64,000 bases of DNA from Candidatus Caldisaccharidevorator malaysiensis. GTDB lineage: Bacteria > Armatimonadota > Fervidibacteria > Fervidibacterales > Fervidibacteraceae. This document shows positions 27,609 to 37,086 of the stretch, one piece after another. The DNA is taken from positions 62,001 through 126,000 of the forward strand of contig JANXBO010000001.1 of assembly GCA_025057575.1 (NCBI GenBank), in the 5' to 3' direction. Each line of letters opens with the position of its first letter. The first letter of the stretch is position 1. The notes beneath the pieces were generated by a model. The model saw only the letters and a program-made list of their open reading frames with translations. It was not told the DNA's origin and searched no databases. The position numbers and the translations under genes are program-made.

Positions 27609-29207
27609 TCACCATTCGAGACGATAGATAGCATTAGAGCCAGAACGAAAGACTTCCGTCCCATACTTGCTGAGTTTTGGGATCCCCCTTGCCTCAATCC
27701 GTTCATATCGTGTAGAGAGTGCAAATCGGATATTATGGTCTTGAAAGAGTTTCTTCGCTTCGTCAATGGTCAGACGCCCTTGCAATACATCCTGCAAAAT
27801 CTTAATTTTTTTCTTTGCGTCAATCGTCCCTGACCAGTGACCGACGAAAACTCTTCTTAGCGTCCAGGCTGGGATGTAGGCGCCTAACTGATAGGAACAG
27901 AGAACGGCGCCGGGTTCCTTTTGTTCCTTCAGCCAGTTTAATGTGGAGATTTCCGACGGACTGAGATAAAGCGTCAGCGCTTTTCGGCTTGTCACGAGCT
28001 GGTTGTTGAGAAGAAATTGTTCCAATTGCCAAAGAGAATAGTATGCGGTGCCGGAGACGAGAAAAAAGATGAGAACAGACGAAATAAGCCGAGGCGAGCG
28101 TTGGAGCAGGAGCGACTTTGGTCGTATGTTCCGATACCATCCGCGAGTTGCCAGCAACGCTAGAGCGATGTGAACTCCTTCAAACAAACGACGGGGTCTC
28201 AAAAAGGGGTTTAGGTAAACGAGAAGAAAGGCGGACAATATCCACAAGATGATGAAACGGAACCTTCGTTCATTTTGCCAGGCAGCGGGTATCTCCGGCA
28301 GTCCAGCTAAGATCAACAGTCCGTGAGCGACCAGGACGTGCCATATCGGTGGCGGTTGAAGAGGAGGGTTCGCAACCCACTTCCCCACTGGGTCTGCTAT
28401 TACTTTCAACCCCAACACAAAAAGCAGAACCCCTGCCGGTATTAATGGCAAAATTACAAAAAGCCTTTCTTGCCAATTTCCTCTCAATCCTAAAAAAGCC
28501 CATAGGAAAGACGTCAGAGCAAAGGCGGGAAAGGGTGACGGATCCGTAATAACCAAAAGGCAACCAAGGATAGCAGCCAATAAAAAAAATTGTGGGGATT
28601 GGTAAGCCTTCATTAGACTTATCAACAAACCCATTGTCAGCGTTAGTCCCCAAACGAACCATGACGTCGCCAGAAAAGCCATTGGTGTAAAAAGTTCTGG
28701 CATCAGATGCCATACGCCTAAGAGCCCGCAGGTAAAGGAGACGAGGAAAAGGAACAGGGAAACCTCATTACGTGCCAGGAAATGCTGCCCCAATTGCCAA
28801 CCAGTCCAATGGAACGCCACAATTCCCAAAGACCGAAACAGATGATAAGATGCTGTCAAACTTATCCCTGTATGTGCTGACACAAAACCGACCAACCAGT
28901 GATGCAAACTAAAAAAAACGGGACGATGAGGTTCTGTAGTAAACAGGTCGTAAAAGAACCATCGCCCCTCCGCTTGCTGGGCAGCAAGAGATAGGTAAAA
29001 CTGAATGTCCAATATATGATCCTGAGTCATCCAAACAAAATAGGTTCCTGATGGTTTGACAAAAAAACCATAAAGGTAAATGGTCCAGGACCACACTAAA
29101 GAAGCGAACGCAAAAAAACACCACTTGGGTAACGAAGCAAAATATTGTTTTAAGAACATCTGTCGATTCTTTGACTGAACAGTTGAGCGAGAATCGTTCA
29201 TTCTCAT
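27609..29207 (-). CDS. Polytopic membrane protein, tandem paralog A
   Basis: 532 residues with ten or more hydrophobic segments. A large conserved loop follows TM1 (VTQDH-like, then FYLSLAAQQAEGRWFFYDLF and EPHRPVFFSLHH), and the soluble C-terminus contains PGAVLCSYQLGAYIPAWTLR. It is clearly homologous along its length to the next gene upstream (29289-30854). The architecture resembles GT-C glycosyltransferases but I recognise no family with certainty. The start could be ATG 29207 or ATG 29159. Its gap to the YfhO start is 6 bases. Confidence 0.75.
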   Translation of the reverse strand: MRMNDSRSTVQSKNRQMFLKQYFASLPKWCFFAFASLVWSWTIYLYGFFVKPSGTYFVWMTQDHILDIQFYLSLAAQQAEGRWFFYDLFTTEPHRPVFFSLHHWLVGFVSAHTGISLTASYHLFRSLGIVAFHWTGWQLGQHFLARNEVSLFLFLVSFTCGLLGVWHLMPELFTPMAFLATSWFVWGLTLTMGLLISLMKAYQSPQFFLLAAILGCLLVITDPSPFPAFALTSFLWAFLGLRGNWQERLFVILPLIPAGVLLFVLGLKVIADPVGKWVANPPLQPPPIWHVLVAHGLLILAGLPEIPAAWQNERRFRFIILWILSAFLLVYLNPFLRPRRLFEGVHIALALLATRGWYRNIRPKSLLLQRSPRLISSVLIFFLVSGTAYYSLWQLEQFLLNNQLVTSRKALTLYLSPSEISTLNWLKEQKEPGAVLCSYQLGAYIPAWTLRRVFVGHWSGTIDAKKKIKILQDVLQGRLTIDEAKKLFQDHNIRFALSTRYERIEARGIPKLSKYGTEVFRSGSNAIYRLEW

Positions 29208-29288
29208 CGCAAAATTGGTAATACTTTATTACTGCCAGCAAAGCATTGCAGATCCAACAGCACGCTAATATTCATTTTGGTTGTCAAA

Positions 29289-30854
29289 TCACCATTTTAA
29301 ACGGTAAACGGAACAATCACCGAACTCAAAGATCTTTCTGCCATACCGGTCTAACTGAATGGGACCCGCAGCCAGCCTCCTTTCGTAGTCGGTAATCAGA
29401 GCGAATCGGATGTGGTGGTTACGAAACAGGTGACTTGCTGTGGGAAAAGGCATCTCTCCTGTCAATATCAGACGCACTGCCCGCAGTTTTTCCATCAAAT
29501 TCACGGTGCCCGACCAATGACCGACAAATACTTTCCTTTTTGTCCAAGGAGGGACATAAGGACCTAACTGGTATGAGCAAAGAACGGCTCCCGGCTCTTT
29601 GTAAGACCGAAGCCAGTTTAAGGCTTCTATTTCGCATTGACTAAGGTAAAGCGGCATCCCCTCACCCTTTTCAGTCAAAGCCCGATTGCTCCGAAACTGC
29701 TCTATCTGCCAAAGGGAGTAGTGAATCAACCCGGAACATATTCCCAAAATTAAGAAAATTCTCACCAGCAGCGGATGGCGGCTAATCAAGGCAGAGTTTG
29801 GGAGAATTTTTTCATACCAACCTCGGGTTGCCAGCAGGCAAAGGGGTATGTGCACCCCTTCAAAAAGGCGACGGGGTCTTAGGAAAGGGTTCAAGTAGAC
29901 GACGATGGCAGTGGAGACGATCCATAAGATAACCAAGCGCCAGCGGGGATCTTCCCGCCAGGCGGAAGAAACGCAAGGCACCCCGGCAACGATCAGCCAC
30001 CCGTGAGCGACAGCGACCTGCCAGATGGGAGGAGGGGGAAGGGGCGGGCTGGCAACTGCGCGACCCGCTGGATCCGACATCCAATAAAGTCCCAATGACA
30101 AAAGAGCGATCACACCCGGTAAGACCGCCGCAAGCTTATTGAATCGCCAATTGCCGCTGATCCAACCCTCCAAAATGGTCCAAATGAGTAAGCAGAACAA
30201 AAGAGCGGGAAAGGGGGACGGATCGGTCAAAACTAAAAGGAGAAAAAGAAAAGCAGAGACCACCGACCAGCCGATAGTTGTTGGCGATCTCACAACGCCG
30301 ATGACGGAACCCATTGTGAGCGTCAATCCCCATACGAACGGCGAGACGCCTAAAAACGCCATAGGAGTGTAAAGTTCTGGCATTGCGTGCCAAAAACCGA
30401 TGAGCCCAGCAGTAAAGGAGAGGAGGAAAAGAAATAACGGCGCTTGTTCGGGCTTCAGAAACTGTTTGCTCAGCTGCCATGCCGTCCAGTGAAAGGCGAC
30501 GATTCCCAGAGACCGAATCAGATGGTAAGATGCTGTCAAGCTCATCCCTGTATGCGAAGACACAAAACCGACCAACCAATGATGAAGACTAAAGAAGACA
30601 GGACGATGGGGTTCCGTGGTGAAAAGATCGTAAAAAAACCACCGACCGTCTGCTTGCTGAGCAGCCAGAGAAAGGTAAAATTGGACATCCAGAGCATGGT
30701 CCTGAGTTACCCAGGTGAACGAAGATCCCTCCGGTCTGACGAAATAGCCGACCAAATAGATAGTCCAGGACCACAGCAGAGAAAGACCAACAATCAACCA
30801 CCATGGCGTTGGCGGGACGATGTGTTGCCGGATGCCTCCCAAAAGTCCCTTCAT
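29289..30854 (-). CDS. Polytopic membrane protein, tandem paralog B
   Basis: About 521 residues. It is a tandem duplicate of the neighbouring gene, sharing the loop motifs FYLSLAAQQADGRWFFYDLF, EPHRPVFFSLHHWLVGFV and the C-terminal PGAVLCSYQLGPYVPPWT. The ATG at 30854 overlaps the TGA of the upstream PHP gene (ATGA). A longer frame back to 30929 is not needed. Probably a GT-C-like surface-glycan enzyme; substrate unknown. The DNA sequences of the two copies also remain visibly similar around 28860-29000 and 30540-30690, so the duplication is not ancient, or has been homogenised. Confidence 0.78.
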   Translation of the reverse strand: MKGLLGGIRQHIVPPTPWWLIVGLSLLWSWTIYLVGYFVRPEGSSFTWVTQDHALDVQFYLSLAAQQADGRWFFYDLFTTEPHRPVFFSLHHWLVGFVSSHTGMSLTASYHLIRSLGIVAFHWTAWQLSKQFLKPEQAPLFLFLLSFTAGLIGFWHAMPELYTPMAFLGVSPFVWGLTLTMGSVIGVVRSPTTIGWSVVSAFLFLLLVLTDPSPFPALLFCLLIWTILEGWISGNWRFNKLAAVLPGVIALLSLGLYWMSDPAGRAVASPPLPPPPIWQVAVAHGWLIVAGVPCVSSAWREDPRWRLVILWIVSTAIVVYLNPFLRPRRLFEGVHIPLCLLATRGWYEKILPNSALISRHPLLVRIFLILGICSGLIHYSLWQIEQFRSNRALTEKGEGMPLYLSQCEIEALNWLRSYKEPGAVLCSYQLGPYVPPWTKRKVFVGHWSGTVNLMEKLRAVRLILTGEMPFPTASHLFRNHHIRFALITDYERRLAAGPIQLDRYGRKIFEFGDCSVYRLKW

Positions 30855-32875
30855 CGTTGAACAAAAACGGGATTGGTCATTGCCAAGGGAACCGGATCGG
30901 GATCCGCGTAGGCGGAAGCGATGATCCAACGGAAAAAAAGAGGCAAGGAGATTTCGGCTTTAAATTCCTTTTTTTGTGCCACTTCAAAAGTGTGCACGAC
31001 CTGACCATCCGCGATCAAGGCAATGCGGCTGACGGGCAGTGCGCTGATTAACTCTATGCGGACGGTAGCGTTATCGCCGGATACAGTCTGCCCTGGCAGT
31101 TGACCATTGACCGTCATCAGAAGAAGGGCACCTCGGCTAAGAAAACTGGGACCTTCTCGGAGGGCGATGACAATGTTTTCCCTGGTCAGGGGTTTGTCCC
31201 CCAGGTAAATGTAAGTGCGCCGACCACCCAGCGGATTGGTCTTGCGGTTGTGGCTGTCGGTGCTGGTCTCAGCGAGGACCCGAACCCCTTTGTTGAGCAG
31301 ATCCCACCAAAGGTGCATTGTCTCTGGCTCTGGGCTATTCCAAACTTCCATTAGGGGGAGCCGATCCAGTTCCCGCGCTAAGTCAGCAGCCTTGGGCGTC
31401 CCCGACCAGCGGGGATGATTTAATTTGATGGTGATCGGTCTGTCCTGTTGATCCAGACTCAAAACCTTATCAATAAGGGATTTCAGAGGGATCGTCGGCA
31501 ATTCCAGGACCGTTCCGTTGATGATGTTGGCATGGTAGATGGGTGTGGTGAATTCCTCGCCGGGAATGATGACGAAGCGCCCGGGCTGATTGAAAGACCA
31601 TGCTTCCTCGTGGGCAATGGTCACTTGTTGGATTAGTGGACCGACCCCGTGATCGGTTAAGGTGAGCCAGTCCAGCCCCTCCGCCTGGGCTGCCGCTGCC
31701 ATCTGAGCGGGTGTGTCGTTGCCGTCCGAGTAAACGGTGTGCGCATGGTTGTCACCGCAAAACCAACCTGCTGGTCTCTTTAGGACCCGAGCCAAACGAA
31801 TTTGAAGCCGATCAGCGGAAGCATCCGCCGCGGTCACTTGCCGGTTAAACTCAAAACCCCGAGAGGCGGTTATTGTGTAAGGAAGGGATGGCAGCAAATG
31901 AAGCACACCATTGCCCCAACTGTCGGTGAAGACGATGTAGGATTCAGTGCCTGCTTTTACCGACGAAATCTCCAGCCGTGCGGGGATACCCTCGCCTGTT
32001 TCGTCCAAGAGGGTGGTGACGGGAACGGGGCGGGGCATCGGCATTAAGGGCTTCTCCGTGCAAAACAGCCGCAACTCCTGCTCAATGCCAATGGAGTAGA
32101 TCCCCTTAACGTTCTCAAGGGTCAGTTGCCACAGACCGTCTATGCCGATGCCGGTCACTTCAAGAAATTCAAGAGAACCTCTGGGAAGACCTCCCCATCG
32201 TTGCCGCCCCGATTTGGGGTGAGGGAGTTTGACCGAGACGGCAACCGTTTCCTCTTCCTTCGGTCGCAGAAAGTTGAAGCGGACCCGATGGACAGCCGGA
32301 GGAACCTGAACGGTCCAGCGATGGACTGACGAACCACCAAACCTTGGTCCGGACATCCGGATGCCTCTTGCCAAGACGACGGGCTCAGGCTTCAGGTAGA
32401 GGTCCACCTCCCCCACGGTCCGGACCATAAAGTAATTGCGGGCGAGCCCCATTGCTCTCCCTTTTTCGTCTTTCGGTGGCTGAGGTCCCGTCACTGTCAG
32501 GCGCCAGATCCCCCATTGCCCGTTTACCGCCACCTCCTGCTCGGTAAAAGTCCCTTTATTGCCACTTTGCCATCTTTTAAACTCTTTCCCATCGGGACTG
32601 ATAAGCACAAAAGTGGTCGGTTCCGAAACGGGCGTTTCGTCCGCACCATCAAAAATCTGCAAACGATAAGAGCCCGTTTGTGGAGGAACGAAGATGTAAA
32701 GGTGAAGGGTTCGGGCTGCACTTGTGCTGTCTACCATTAGGCAGTCGGGAGTCTGGCAAATTCTCTGAGACCAAGCCGGAATCAGCAGAAAGCAACTAAA
32801 GGCGACGGTAACCAATCGGCTCCTGTCCAACCATCTGCGCAGTAGCAAATTCCTTTCCACCGCCTTCTTTTCCAA
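30851..32875 (-). CDS. CehA/McbA-type PHP-domain metallohydrolase, exported
   Basis: 674 residues. An N-terminal hydrophobic stretch (VTVAFSCFLLIPAWS) looks like a signal peptide. Residues about 40-380 are beta-rich, in one or more Ig-like domains. The PHP domain begins with FCGDNHAHTVYSDGNDTP (metal-binding His pair), continues with LTLTDHG, PGEEFTT and NHPRWSG, and ends with TDSHN. A short beta-sandwich closes the protein. PHP enzymes hydrolyse phosphoesters or carbamate-type bonds with a trinuclear metal site. The start is TTG at 32875 (weak); a TTG nine codons later has GGAAAGG ahead. It is coupled by ATGA to a membrane protein gene. Confidence 0.82.
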   Translation of the reverse strand: MEKKAVERNLLLRRWLDRSRLVTVAFSCFLLIPAWSQRICQTPDCLMVDSTSAARTLHLYIFVPPQTGSYRLQIFDGADETPVSEPTTFVLISPDGKEFKRWQSGNKGTFTEQEVAVNGQWGIWRLTVTGPQPPKDEKGRAMGLARNYFMVRTVGEVDLYLKPEPVVLARGIRMSGPRFGGSSVHRWTVQVPPAVHRVRFNFLRPKEEETVAVSVKLPHPKSGRQRWGGLPRGSLEFLEVTGIGIDGLWQLTLENVKGIYSIGIEQELRLFCTEKPLMPMPRPVPVTTLLDETGEGIPARLEISSVKAGTESYIVFTDSWGNGVLHLLPSLPYTITASRGFEFNRQVTAADASADRLQIRLARVLKRPAGWFCGDNHAHTVYSDGNDTPAQMAAAAQAEGLDWLTLTDHGVGPLIQQVTIAHEEAWSFNQPGRFVIIPGEEFTTPIYHANIINGTVLELPTIPLKSLIDKVLSLDQQDRPITIKLNHPRWSGTPKAADLARELDRLPLMEVWNSPEPETMHLWWDLLNKGVRVLAETSTDSHNRKTNPLGGRRTYIYLGDKPLTRENIVIALREGPSFLSRGALLLMTVNGQLPGQTVSGDNATVRIELISALPVSRIALIADGQVVHTFEVAQKKEFKAEISLPLFFRWIIASAYADPDPVPLAMTNPVFVQR

Positions 32876-32914
32876 AGGATTGTGACGCTGGGATGAGCGG
32901 CGAACCGTGAGGGG

Positions 32915-34057
32915 CTAAAGACCGCCCCTTAGCCGCTCCCTTAAGAAAACCCGAGTGACCACCTGGGACAGATGGCGGGCTAAATCTTGGGGCGTCTGCC
33001 CCATTGTCAAAAGGTCCGAATTGTGGATCCGAACGATTGGGTCTTTGTTCCAGGAAAAAACAAGACCGTCTCTGTCAACTTGAAAATGAAATTGAAAGGG
33101 TCGGGCACCGGCGCCAAGGACCGAATCAAGTTTCTGCACAACCGACTGGGCTCTCTGATCGTGGGGAACGCCATCAGCAGAATCCAGCCGGAAAAGTTCC
33201 TCCCCTGCCAGCAACACGACCGAGAGTTTGCGACCGTTGACATCAACCTCTCGGGCTTCCACTTTCAAGGCTCCCGTCACGGGTCTCCTGTTAATAGACA
33301 GCCCTGCTTGTTTTAATTTGTCTCGGACCGCATTCACTCGTTCCGCCATTGTCGGATGGGTCGTCCAGTAACCGGGCATTAGAAAAGCGGTCGGGCTGGC
33401 TTCCTCCATTGTCTTCAGCATCTCCAAAAAGGTCAAAAGTCCGACGGGATTGTAACCAGCGCGAAGGAGGTAGGTAAAAGCTGCTTCATCCGCCTCCCGC
33501 TCCATCTCCTGAGAGTAGCCGAGGCGGAAAATTTGGACGATCAAGTGCACCATTTGAGCCACTTCGGCGCTGGTCTCGTCCCTTGAGACGATGGCGCCGA
33601 TGAGGGCGATGAGGGCAGGTAGGGACAGACGGCTTTCCTTGCGGATCAGCCGAACAGCGTGGAAAAGGGAAATGTGAGCCATCTCGTGGGCAATGACTGC
33701 CGCCAGTTCATCGTCACTTCGGACAATCTTGAGCAATCCGGTCGTCACATACAGGTAGCCACCCGGTAAGGCTAATGCATTGGGTTCCGGATGCTCAAGG
33801 ACCTTTACTTGGTAAAGGATTCGGGGGCGCTCGGTGAAGGGCAAAATCCGAGCGATGATCCCTTCCAGGCGAGGCAATTCGGGATGGTCGGTTACGACCT
33901 TGAACTGTTTCTCCAATTCTTTAACGGCATCAGCACCCAGTCGTGCCTCTTCAGGAGTGATCGTCGGGGGCACCGACGGGGCGGCGGACAGTCGGTTGAT
34001 GAGACCCGAAAGGCAAACGATAGCAACTATGTTGATGAGGAGCGTTGATATTCTCAT
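32915..34057 (-). CDS. M48-family zinc metallopeptidase (BepA/YcaL-like), exported
   Basis: About 380 residues with a signal peptide (STLLINIVAIVCLSGLI). The M48 core shows the zinc motif in AAVIAHEMAHISLFHA and the third ligand region EREADEAAFTYL, then PGYWTTHPTMAERV, a loop typical of outer-membrane quality-control proteases. The C-terminal 100 residues form an extra beta domain without a recognised family. The ATG at 34057 was preferred over TTG 34069. It is transcribed divergently from sat. It would act in the periplasm on misfolded envelope proteins (family knowledge). Confidence 0.87.
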   Translation of the reverse strand: MRISTLLINIVAIVCLSGLINRLSAAPSVPPTITPEEARLGADAVKELEKQFKVVTDHPELPRLEGIIARILPFTERPRILYQVKVLEHPEPNALALPGGYLYVTTGLLKIVRSDDELAAVIAHEMAHISLFHAVRLIRKESRLSLPALIALIGAIVSRDETSAEVAQMVHLIVQIFRLGYSQEMEREADEAAFTYLLRAGYNPVGLLTFLEMLKTMEEASPTAFLMPGYWTTHPTMAERVNAVRDKLKQAGLSINRRPVTGALKVEAREVDVNGRKLSVVLLAGEELFRLDSADGVPHDQRAQSVVQKLDSVLGAGARPFQFHFQVDRDGLVFSWNKDPIVRIHNSDLLTMGQTPQDLARHLSQVVTRVFLRERLRGGL

Positions 34058-34102
34058 ACTTAATCCCAACTGAATTGTGCCATCCTATCACCTGTGGGTT
34101 GA

Positions 34103-34113
34103 GCACTAAGTGC
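34103..34113. promoter_or_regulatory. Small palindrome between the M48 protease and sat genes
   Basis: GCACT-A-AGTGC is an 11-base perfect inverted repeat in the 96-base divergent interval. It could bind a dimeric regulator acting on one or both genes. Size alone makes chance occurrence plausible. Confidence 0.25.
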
Positions 34114-34153
34114 CCGAAAAGAAACCAAAAGAACAGAAGAGGAGGGTATCACT

Positions 34154-35311
34154 GTGACATCTCAGCCTCACGGCGGGGTTCTCGTAGATCGTCTATTGGC
34201 TCCCGAGGAGGCAATGGAAGCACGGGAGAAAGCCCGGTCGTTAGTGCCCATCGTCGCCGACCAAGACACCGTTTGGGACGCCGAAAAGATCGCCATCGGC
34301 GCTTTCAGCCCGTTAACCGGTTTTATGACGGCAGAGGAAGTTCAGACGGTTGTTGCCGATATGAGACTGCCTTCCGGTCTGGTTTGGTCTTTTCCCATTC
34401 TTCTTCCTGTTGAGGAGGAGACGGTGAGTTCTCTCAGAGGGAAAAAGGAAGCCGTCGTGACGGATGGGGAGAAAACCCCAATCGCCGTCATTGCGATTCA
34501 GGATATTTTCCGACCCGACAAAACAGCGATGGTGAAGGAAGTCTTTGGCACGGACGATCCGGCTCACCCTGGGGTTGCCAGGATCCTCTCGCAGTCCGAT
34601 TGGTATGTGGGTGGGGACCTGTGGCTGATTCAGCGACCGGCGAATCCCTACCGGCGATGGGAGATGACGCCCAGAGAGACCCGAGCCTACTTTGACCAGA
34701 AGGGCTGGAAAACGGTGGCGGGATTTCAGACCCGGAACGCCCCTCACAGGGCTCACGAATACCTGCAACGATGTGCCCTGGAGATCTGTGACGGTCTCTT
34801 GATCCAACCGATTATGGGGACGAAAAAAGGAGACGATTTTCCGACGGAAGCCATTCTGACCGCTTACGAAGCCCTGATCGCCTCCTATTTTCCACCGGAC
34901 CGAGTCCTTCTGTCAGGGATCACCACTTGGATGAGGTATGCTGGTCCCAAGGAGGCGGTCTTTCACGCTATTTTTCGAAAGAACTACGGATGCACCCATT
35001 TTCTTGTCGGTCGGGACCATGCGGGTGTCGGAAACTACTATGACCCCTTCGCCGCTCACCGAATCTACGACCAAATCCCTGACCTGGGCATCACCATTCT
35101 GAAAGTTGGTGCGGCTTTTTACTGCAGAAAGTGCGAGAGTCTGGCAACGGACAAGACCTGTGGTCACGATCCGTCCTACCGATTGAGCATCAGTATGACT
35201 GCGTTGAGGAAGATGTTGAGACAGGGGGAGACTCCCCCACCGGAACTGATCCGTCCAGAGGTGGCTCAGGCGCTGGCTGACTGGGCGAAGTCTCAGGCTG
35301 GCGAGGGATAA
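34154..35311 (+). CDS. sat: Sulfate adenylyltransferase (ATP sulfurylase)
   Basis: 385 residues, the length of single-domain ATP sulfurylases. Seen: the PUA-like N-terminus (AFSPLTGFMTAEE), the HXXH loop in FQTRNAPHRAHEYL, and VGRDHAGVGNYY. A Cys-rich zinc region (YCRKCESLATDKTCGH) occurs as in thermophilic and dissimilatory-type enzymes. It forms APS from ATP and sulfate, or works in reverse. No APS kinase, APS reductase, cys or apr gene is near, so direction and pathway are not evident. The start is GTG with GGAGGG ahead. Confidence 0.95.
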   Translation: MTSQPHGGVLVDRLLAPEEAMEAREKARSLVPIVADQDTVWDAEKIAIGAFSPLTGFMTAEEVQTVVADMRLPSGLVWSFPILLPVEEETVSSLRGKKEAVVTDGEKTPIAVIAIQDIFRPDKTAMVKEVFGTDDPAHPGVARILSQSDWYVGGDLWLIQRPANPYRRWEMTPRETRAYFDQKGWKTVAGFQTRNAPHRAHEYLQRCALEICDGLLIQPIMGTKKGDDFPTEAILTAYEALIASYFPPDRVLLSGITTWMRYAGPKEAVFHAIFRKNYGCTHFLVGRDHAGVGNYYDPFAAHRIYDQIPDLGITILKVGAAFYCRKCESLATDKTCGHDPSYRLSISMTALRKMLRQGETPPPELIRPEVAQALADWAKSQAGEG

Positions 35312-35330
35312 AAGGAAGGTAACCCGTTGT

Positions 35331-36263
35331 ATGATGGGCGAGGATCGGAAGAAGCGCCTTTGGTCTTTCCTTCGGCAAGCCGTCAGCCAGTTAGCCAAAA
35401 CCGAAGTAACAGGGAGACGGGCTGTTGACGGGTATCTAACCGGTCACCACCGAAGCCAGCAAAGGGGTTTTAGCATTGAGCCCGCTGATGTTCGCCCTTA
35501 CTACCCCGGCGACGATCCTCGCTATCTGGATTGGAGGGTCTACGGGCGACTGGACCGCCTCTTTGTCCGACAATTTGAGCAGGAATCCACGATGCGCTGC
35601 TATTTGTTAGTGGACGGAAGCGCCTCAATGGGTTATGGGTCCGGAAACGATACCAAATGGGAAGTATCCTCTTTTCTAAGCGCCCTCCTTGCCTACCAAA
35701 CGCTCAGGCAGGGCGATGCCGTTGGTCTGGTCGTTTTCTCTAACCGAATCCGCAGCCTCATCCCGCCGCGACGGATTTTTAGTCATCTAAGAGTTTTGAT
35801 CGAGGAACTGGTCCACCAAATTCCTTCAGGCGACACCTCCCTCGTCCGGCTGACCGAAGAACTGGTGGCGATGGTCCCACGGCGCTCTTTGCTAGTCCTG
35901 ATTTCCGACCTCTTGGACGATCCTGACGCTTTAGGGAAGGCGGCGCGCTTCCTCATTTCAAGGGGTCACGACCTTCTGGTTTTCCAGGTTTTGGACCCTT
36001 TTGAGGTGTCCTTCCCCTTTCAGGTTCCGTCGGTTTTTCAAGATGTAGAAACGAAAGCCACAGTGCCAACGGATCCGGGGTTGGTGGCGGACGCTTACCG
36101 CAGAAGGGTTCGTCAGTTTTTGCAAATCTGCAGGGAGAAGTGTCTGTCAGCAGGAGCCGACTATTTCCCACTGGTTGCACAGAATGGATGGACGGAAGCA
36201 GTAACAAGATTTCTGGTCTGGAGAGCCAAAAGACGGGGAACTTTCAATCTACCTGGATGGTGA
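35331..36263 (+). CDS. DUF58-domain protein (vWA-like)
   Basis: 310 residues without membrane segments. It carries the DUF58 signature GFSIEPADVRPYYPGDDPRYLDWRVYGR (described in pieces) followed by a vWA-like domain with a MIDAS-type start, LVDGSASMGYG. These proteins usually work with MoxR AAA+ ATPases and Bat-type membrane proteins in metal insertion or envelope stress. No MoxR gene is in the window. A DUF4159/DUF4175 pair, often part of the same gene sets, lies about 14 kb away. It converges with and overlaps the zinc-ribbon gene by 20 bases. Confidence 0.88.
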   Translation: MMGEDRKKRLWSFLRQAVSQLAKTEVTGRRAVDGYLTGHHRSQQRGFSIEPADVRPYYPGDDPRYLDWRVYGRLDRLFVRQFEQESTMRCYLLVDGSASMGYGSGNDTKWEVSSFLSALLAYQTLRQGDAVGLVVFSNRIRSLIPPRRIFSHLRVLIEELVHQIPSGDTSLVRLTEELVAMVPRRSLLVLISDLLDDPDALGKAARFLISRGHDLLVFQVLDPFEVSFPFQVPSVFQDVETKATVPTDPGLVADAYRRRVRQFLQICREKCLSAGADYFPLVAQNGWTEAVTRFLVWRAKRRGTFNLPGW

Positions 36264-37029
36264 AGTTTCTCTCCAACATCGTTGCCCGGTAATTAGCCGC
36301 GTAGACTTCTAACGAGAGGGTATAAGGTCTGCGTCGTGGGGATGGGGGCAAAAAGGTAAGGCTGAGGGCGCTGTAACTTCGGGGCATTACTGGGGGATAA
36401 CGGAGGACCAGCGCCTGACCCCTTAGAAATTGCTCAAGGGGAAGGGGTGCAATAGTCGGAGTGCCCCCGTCCGTGATCAGAGTGCCCCTCAAGATGATCT
36501 CCACAGGACCGACAGCAAAACTCTCATCATTGAAAACAATTAACTGAACGGCAATGGGGTCCCCTAAACCAACTCTCCTTGGGACCGTAGCATCGGCTCG
36601 CACAAAGTAAGCCTCCGGTTCGCCGGGAGGCTGCAGACGGGGAAGAATGATGGTGACCACGATCAAGAGGACCGCCACCGCCACTCCCGCTCCATAAGTG
36701 AGAGCCCGAATCAATGGGTTCGCAAGGGCTACAGCGATGGGACCTGCTTGTAATCGCGGCACATTTCCAGGACAGTTCCAATAATGATCGGGCTCGGGAA
36801 TGCGGAATCGTCCCATTTCGTCGCCATAGATGTATCGGATATTGGGATTGGTGCACTCCCAAACGATGGTATCGCCAAAACGACAATACCGGCACTTTCG
36901 CAAATTTTCCCCACAGTGGGGACAAAGGATCGTCGTGGGCTCCGGGCTGAAGACGGACCGGCACTGGGGGCATCGCCACAGGACCGTTGTGGTGGGTGCA
37001 CCAGCCCTTTCAGGAGCCTGCCCTTCCAT
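36244..37029 (-). CDS. Zinc-ribbon protein with one membrane helix
   Basis: 261 residues. The N-terminus has CPQCRSVF and CPHCGENL, then CRYCRFGDTIVWEC, so at least two treble-clef or zinc-ribbon units are likely on the cytoplasmic side. A single TM helix (GVAVAVLLIVVTIIL) lies near residues 115-135. The outer part (residues 140-261) is predicted beta-rich with alternating strands, possibly Ig-like. No known family recognised. It overlaps the end of the convergent DUF58 gene by 20 bases. Confidence 0.72.
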   Translation of the reverse strand: MEGQAPERAGAPTTTVLWRCPQCRSVFSPEPTTILCPHCGENLRKCRYCRFGDTIVWECTNPNIRYIYGDEMGRFRIPEPDHYWNCPGNVPRLQAGPIAVALANPLIRALTYGAGVAVAVLLIVVTIILPRLQPPGEPEAYFVRADATVPRRVGLGDPIAVQLIVFNDESFAVGPVEIILRGTLITDGGTPTIAPLPLEQFLRGQALVLRYPPVMPRSYSALSLTFLPPSPRRRPYTLSLEVYAANYRATMLERNFTIQVD

Positions 37030-37086
37030 CGTCTAATCACCCTGCCCCTTCTCGTGTCCGTCGCAATTATGCCCTATTTTTGCCGA

